64,000 bases of DNA, from contig DASZJG010000071.1 in NCBI GenBank assembly GCA_035948315.1, positions 1-64,000 on the forward strand, given 5' to 3'. This document shows positions 61,501-64,000 of the stretch, piece after piece. The DNA is from CAJCJE01 sp035948315. Lineage in GTDB: Bacteria; Actinomycetota; Actinomycetes; Mycobacteriales; Pseudonocardiaceae. A model generated the notes under the pieces. That model was not told the origin of the DNA. It did no database searches and worked only from the letters and a program-made list of their open reading frames with translations. The position numbers and the translations under genes were made by a program. How positions within the stretch are numbered: position 1 is the stretch's first letter; each line of letters opens with the position of its first letter.

Positions 61501-64000
61501 TCGGTGGCGACGCCGTGCGCGGTCGCGTCGCCGTCGTGCGGGTGCAGCGCGACGGCGTTGGTGAGCGTCGTGGTCGCGGCGGCCGGCTCGTCGAAGCGGT
61601 AGTACGCCACCGGTTCGTCGTCGACGACCGAGCTGCGGTAGTGCGAGCCCGCGGTGTAGCCGTACTGGGTGCACTGCGACCCCGGTGCGCACGCGCTGCT
61701 CAGCTGGTCGCCGGTGTAGGTGTAGGTCCAGGTCGGCGCCTGCGCGCCGACCGAGGGCGGCTGCTCGGCCACCGCGGTGACGTGCTTGCCGTCGCCCCAG
61801 GTCAGGCTCAGCGTCCGGTCGGCCGGCGTGTTGGTGATGGCGTTGGTGATCGTGTCGATCTGGTTGGTGCCGGCCGCGTAGTGCAGGTTCTGCCGCAGGC
61901 CGGAGGAATCGATGATCGCCGAGAGGCGCAGGGACGCGTCGAACAGCCACTCGCCGCCGGTCGCGTCGCGCAGCGTGTACGCCGCAGTGGCGTTGTTCGT
62001 GTACACCAGCACCGTGCTGTCGCCGATCGGCGACGCGAACGAGCCGTCCGGGTTGCGCCCGAACCGCAGCTGCCGGCCGTTGGGGTAGGTCAGCACGACA
62101 TTGCCGGAGCCGTCGGCGTCCTGGGCCAGCTTCATGTCCAAATCGGACGCCCAGCCCAGGCCGAACGCGGTGTCCCGGCGCGGGTCAAGGCTGTTGTAGG
62201 TCCGGGTGATGGCCAGCGACGGCCCGACGGCCGACACCGACGCGTCGGTGTTGTCGACCGTGTAGTTGCCGATCTGCGGGTCGATGCCGGGCGCCTCGGT
62301 GGTACCCGGACTGCCCGCGAGGTGCGAGGTGATCTCCGGCTGCGCGACCCGGGCGCTGAACCGCAGGTTGCTCGCCGCGTTCGGGATCACCACGCAGCCC
62401 GGTTGGGTGTTGTCATAGGTCGGGCCGACCCAGCACGGCGTGGCCAGCACCGTGTCGTTGACCAGGACACCCCAGTAGTAGGTGTGGCCCCAGAACAGCG
62501 CGCCGGCAGGCGGCGCCCAGTACTGTCCGCCCCACCCGGATTCCAGGCAGGTGAACGGATCGCCCGGCTGATTGGTCAGCGCGGCGTTGTCACAGAGCCG
62601 GAACTTGTAGGTCAGCCCCTTGTTCGGCCAGTTGTCCGGGTCGATGCCCTGCGCGTAGAGCGTCGGGGTCAGCGTCTGGACCGTCGCGCCCGCGCCCGGC
62701 TGCTGGTAGTTGCTGGTCGGCGCGACATCGTTGACGTTGAGGTCGAGCACGCCGTTGGACACGCCGTCCGCGACCGCGAAATCCTGGCCGCTCGCGTCCC
62801 ACATGGACAGACTCAGGTGGTACTTGCCCGGGGTCAGCGGGTCGATCGGCGCGGTGATGGTGGCGTTCTGGCCGGGACCGACCACCGGCATCGCGGTGCT
62901 TTTGTTCTGCGCGCCGTTCTCCTGCACGGTGTAACCGAAGTGGTAGGCGCCGTTCCAGGTGGTCGCACCGCGGTTGGTGATCACCACGGTCATCGAGCCC
63001 GCCTGGTTGGCGGTCGGCTGGAGCACGTCGGTGACCTGGTAGCTCGCGCCCTCCGGCGCGTAGCGCACGTCCAGGAAGGGCCGCTGGCTGGCCGGGTCGC
63101 CGTCCGCCGACTCGTAGCGCATGCCGTTGTTGCCGGCCTCGTTCGCCGCGCGCACGCTGATGCCGTTGGTCAGCGCGTTGCCGTGCGTCCAGTCGGTCAG
63201 CACATCCGGGTTGAACGGAATACCGATCCACAGTGGATCGGTGCAGGGCTGGCCCGACGGGCAGCCGGTGGACTGGCCGAGCAACCGGCCGACCGTCGGT
63301 CCCGGCCAGTTGATCGACGACCCGCTCCACGGCTGGGTCACCTCGAACGCGCTGATCAACCCGGCGGGCGATGGGGTCGAGTCGAGTTCCTTGAGGTTGA
63401 GCGTGCCGCCGATGATGTAGTCGTTGGTCAGCCCGGACAGCGCGGAGCCCAGGTGCAGGTAGCTGCGCGCCAGCCCGGTGCCATCCGGGCGACCGGTCTC
63501 CAGTTCCGGTTCGGTGGAGTGGTTACCCGGCGAGTCGGATCGGACGTACGTGTCGTCCTCGTCCACGTTCGGCTGGGTCGCGCTGGGATCGACCACGACC
63601 GGGAACACCCGGGCCGGGTCGTGCAGCCAGCCGCTGTCCACGGACAGCCGCAGCGACCAGGTCTGCTGACCGAGTTGGTCGAGCCGGTAGTGCAGCGCCG
63701 AGGACTGGGCGGGCGAGGCGGCCGAGTCCCACATCGAACCGGCGGGCAGCACGCCAAGGACCGTGTTGCCGTTGACCAGCTCGACGTCACCGGACGCGGT
63801 CAGCCGCGGTGTCAGGCCGGACAGCGTGAGGGTGTAGGTGAAGGTCGTCGGCGCGTCCTTGCCGGCCAGCACCAACTGTTCGCGCAGACCGGTCGGGGTC
63901 GCGGCGAGCCGGAGGTCGACGCCGGGAAACACGCCGGCATAAGTGATCTGGGCGCCGTCGACCTTGCCCGTCGACGCGGCCGCCCCGTCCAGGCCGTAGG
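55530..64000 (-). CDS. RHS-repeat polymorphic toxin with C-terminal DNA/RNA non-specific endonuclease domain (5' end outside window)
   Basis: More than 2800 residues, the frame being open to the window edge. The visible N-terminal part has a DNRLRE-type region (DEDDTYVRSDSPGNHS), an Fn3-like domain (TLYAQGIDPDNWP), RHS/YD repeats interrupted by a LamG-like insert (VAYYRFDEPAA), then many RHS repeats of the form TYDxxGR. The RHS core ends in YGNANPVTNADPSG. A linker rich in Pro precedes the last 110 residues, where SGHLIAWIFYGG and LDNLTPINQNKTNVSLMYF match Endonuclease_NS_2-type nucleases (His and Asn of the active site kept). No recognisable immunity gene follows; the S8 protease is next. 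It is probably exported or surface-displayed. Confidence 0.85.
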   Translation of the reverse strand, partial: YGLDGAAASTGKVDGAQITYAGVFPGVDLRLAATPTGLREQLVLAGKDAPTTFTYTLTLSGLTPRLTASGDVELVNGNTVLGVLPAGSMWDSAASPAQSSALHYRLDQLGQQTWSLRLSVDSGWLHDPARVFPVVVDPSATQPNVDEDDTYVRSDSPGNHSTEPELETGRPDGTGLARSYLHLGSALSGLTNDYIIGGTLNLKELDSTPSPAGLISAFEVTQPWSGSSINWPGPTVGRLLGQSTGCPSGQPCTDPLWIGIPFNPDVLTDWTHGNALTNGISVRAANEAGNNGMRYESADGDPASQRPFLDVRYAPEGASYQVTDVLQPTANQAGSMTVVITNRGATTWNGAYHFGYTVQENGAQNKSTAMPVVGPGQNATITAPIDPLTPGKYHLSLSMWDASGQDFAVADGVSNGVLDLNVNDVAPTSNYQQPGAGATVQTLTPTLYAQGIDPDNWPNKGLTYKFRLCDNAALTNQPGDPFTCLESGWGGQYWAPPAGALFWGHTYYWGVLVNDTVLATPCWVGPTYDNTQPGCVVIPNAASNLRFSARVAQPEITSHLAGSPGTTEAPGIDPQIGNYTVDNTDASVSAVGPSLAITRTYNSLDPRRDTAFGLGWASDLDMKLAQDADGSGNVVLTYPNGRQLRFGRNPDGSFASPIGDSTVLVYTNNATAAYTLRDATGGEWLFDASLRLSAIIDSSGLRQNLHYAAGTNQIDTITNAITNTPADRTLSLTWGDGKHVTAVAEQPPSVGAQAPTWTYTYTGDQLSSACAPGSQCTQYGYTAGSHYRSSVVDDEPVAYYRFDEPAAATTTLTNAVALHPHDGDATAHGVATDSQPGVLSGTSDGTATFDGNGYVNLPAGLTGDTMSLAAEMWFKTTGSGTLLSLQSQDFAPGAGASSATPVLYVGTDGLLYGGYPMQQAAGATQVVSPSQVNDGKWHHVVLSAAIGSQTLYLDGVSVGTVTGLIDQKQQTFAALGAGYAKGFPATDNGDFYFAGGSIDEAAIYRHPLGALAVAEHYAAVTATSELTSITEPQDNRGYATLTYDDLNDRVATLVDHSGLKWTIDTPTVNETLDNSDPNHPQWINPIRTAVVHGPTGYGDWTYTFDAAAAGRLISDTHNGATRSYEYNTAGFLSATVDADGNRTEQTTDGRGNVLSRKTCRAAGSCDTSYFTYVTPANPLDPRGNKLASSSDARSSGPTDTTYQTTYSYDAVGRPTGSTEPIPNGQSKQPTTAIAYSDGSQTAVDSGQVPAGLPISQTDERGEVTASQYFHNGDLAETDSPEGLRTRYTYDALGRIVTRTTLNSGAVAFGVTTYTYTPASQVASETDPSVTNPITGATHAQVTTYAYDADGNVTSITKSDTLPPNSGGDAPRVTTIGYDAHDRPQQTTNPDQGVIKYSYSADGLSTYTTDARGFVWTSTNDELGRLVSSAVAGTGVDPQDPSATAMTVQTNAYTKAGRLLLSADAMGRSTGYTYWGDGLLATTTAENVQGSNGQTRNIPTDQRTYDAAGDLTQEITVGGVTTATSYDPAGYPITATFDPAGLHRTTSYTRDPAGNPLTVVRGGTTNPSGVSSTSYTYDPAGLVAQETDQVSATTGYSTSYTRDERGLPTLVTDGRQLPTTYSYDATGALVTTTNAPADVWTNGQLTSSVQGSQTVGRNAFGEVTQSRDPSGGVTVTGRDTMGRVVSGTLPAYTPPGSTTPITATTTTAYDKAGDAISQTDPLNRTTTKTYDPYGRISTITTPQVGNTPSVAGYSYDRMGELAGVTTPSGAQHLFTYDQLGRKITSTQVDRSSGSLAYYVTTTGHDDAGNATSVTTPMNETTTTSYDTAGSPLAVTDPSGRVTGYTYDDAGRPATMTAPTGLVTSTAYDLLGRPTTVSQSSGGQTLRATTIGYDGDGNATSVRSPEGRVTTIGYDALNRPATQTEILDATHSIITSTGYDALGNRSHAVDGDGHATDYTSNPWGLPESTIEPATTANPNPADRTWTTSYDAAGQAVRTTAPGGIVQTSKYDAQGRLYSQSGTGAEASTSDRTLGYDLDGNVVSQTGPSGASTFAYDDRGNLLSYTGPNGSGTYKYNGDNETIGRTDAAGASTFGYDPAGRLSTVADPITNRTMAYGYDQGGRLASVTDNLSSQSTARTLTYDPLDRIASDQLTQVPEAGVPPVTKIGQTYSYDRDNNVTSKSDVNTAGTATNTYTYDGAGRLATWTDPTNTTTTYGFDGAGNRTSVNGQTSTYDQRNRLLSGGGATYTYTARGTLASTTQNGQTTNSTFDAFDRQITNGAEQFAYDSLDRLTTRDGNAIGYDGLTNNQVSADGRVINRLPDGTPLSDKASSSTNAGKAIFANQHGDVIGRYLGGIVDGQRTYDPFGSVTSASGETSSLGYQGDYTDPSTAQVDMAARWYTPSTGQFASQDSVNVAPNPSWASNKYAYGNANPVTNADPSGHDSCASDLLDIFSSLFDVEGDWLDAAKDLGNFAWSQTGGACAPPTASGCGDTITRSDGSPCPGFEVCDGSVVADWQGCAGNGDSSGAVDWCDELAGPSCHAAFFDSGGSTSPGNGRGISPIRIRPPQPPPPPKWLTDLRKVIPRPGPGFTITLIRGLDILTDPPPNHVIDQGPDITKKDTQVTQDPEVHPNAQQALPGYDYSDDESNCENGGTGTPNTIWYGPREPGDWKDSNGAPVTNPRTGTTTFDRATGAAACLRITRTGDRSSPPRPDGFDRNNPYANASGHLIAWIFYGGDRLDNLTPINQNKTNVSLMYFAVERQIRLQVEAGTPVYYRVTPMYNPNDPVPYAIHIYAQGNGFSCDVILQNSPVRDPTNRGCRDSVAA

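Overview
The window is high-GC, codon-biased DNA with GTG starts, SARP/AfsR, LAL and ROK regulators, many secreted multidomain hydrolases and rare TTA codons. This points to a filamentous actinomycete, probably of the Pseudonocardiales (Kutzneria/Amycolatopsis-like); the lineage is an inference from gene style, not from a marker gene. No rRNA, tRNA, CRISPR array, transposase or replication origin was seen.

Layout. 1-9.4 kb: a DrrAB-type exporter (5' end cut), a large SARP-NB-ARC regulator and, divergent from it behind a three-copy 11-bp-period SARP-type operator, a small pathway: a frameshifted P450, an Fe(II)/2OG oxygenase, a methyltransferase and a carnitine-acyltransferase homologue. 9.4-13 kb: class A penicillin-binding protein and a second P450. 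13-28 kb: a secreted-enzyme region (phosphoesterase, beta-propeller, GH59 galactocerebrosidase with ricin lectin, multidomain polysaccharide lyase). It is interspersed with an SDR lacking the catalytic Lys, an ArsR-rhodanese fusion, a cupin, a methyltransferase, an EF-hand protein, an MFS exporter and a cold-shock protein. Four of the secreted proteins carry an in-frame TTA codon. 28-31.5 kb: fatty-acid desaturase, its ferredoxin-reductase partner and a divergent TetR regulator around a 28-bp palindrome. 31.7-37.1 kb: ROK regulator and a sulfonate/taurine-type uptake and dioxygenase operon.

37.1-50.9 kb is the most interesting part: an apparent 11-cistron minus-strand operon (GNAT, KASIII, ATP-grasp, PLP decarboxylase, ACP, Cys-less KASIII paralogue, half-length and full-length acyl-CoA dehydrogenase paralogues, AcpS, ABC exporter pair). 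A stand-alone NRPS condensation-type protein lies divergent from it, followed by an LAL-type LuxR regulator. The ACP/ATP-grasp/PLP-decarboxylase trio has the same logic as BtrI/BtrJ/BtrK of butirosin biosynthesis (amino acid loaded on an ACP, then decarboxylated there). Here it is joined to a KS pair and dehydrogenases rather than to an aminoglycoside, which suggests an undescribed amine-containing metabolite.

50.97-64 kb: a secreted S8 protease with three ricin-lectin domains and, 37 bp upstream of it, a very large RHS-repeat protein (5' end outside the window) ending in an Endonuclease_NS-type nuclease domain, with no obvious immunity gene beside it.
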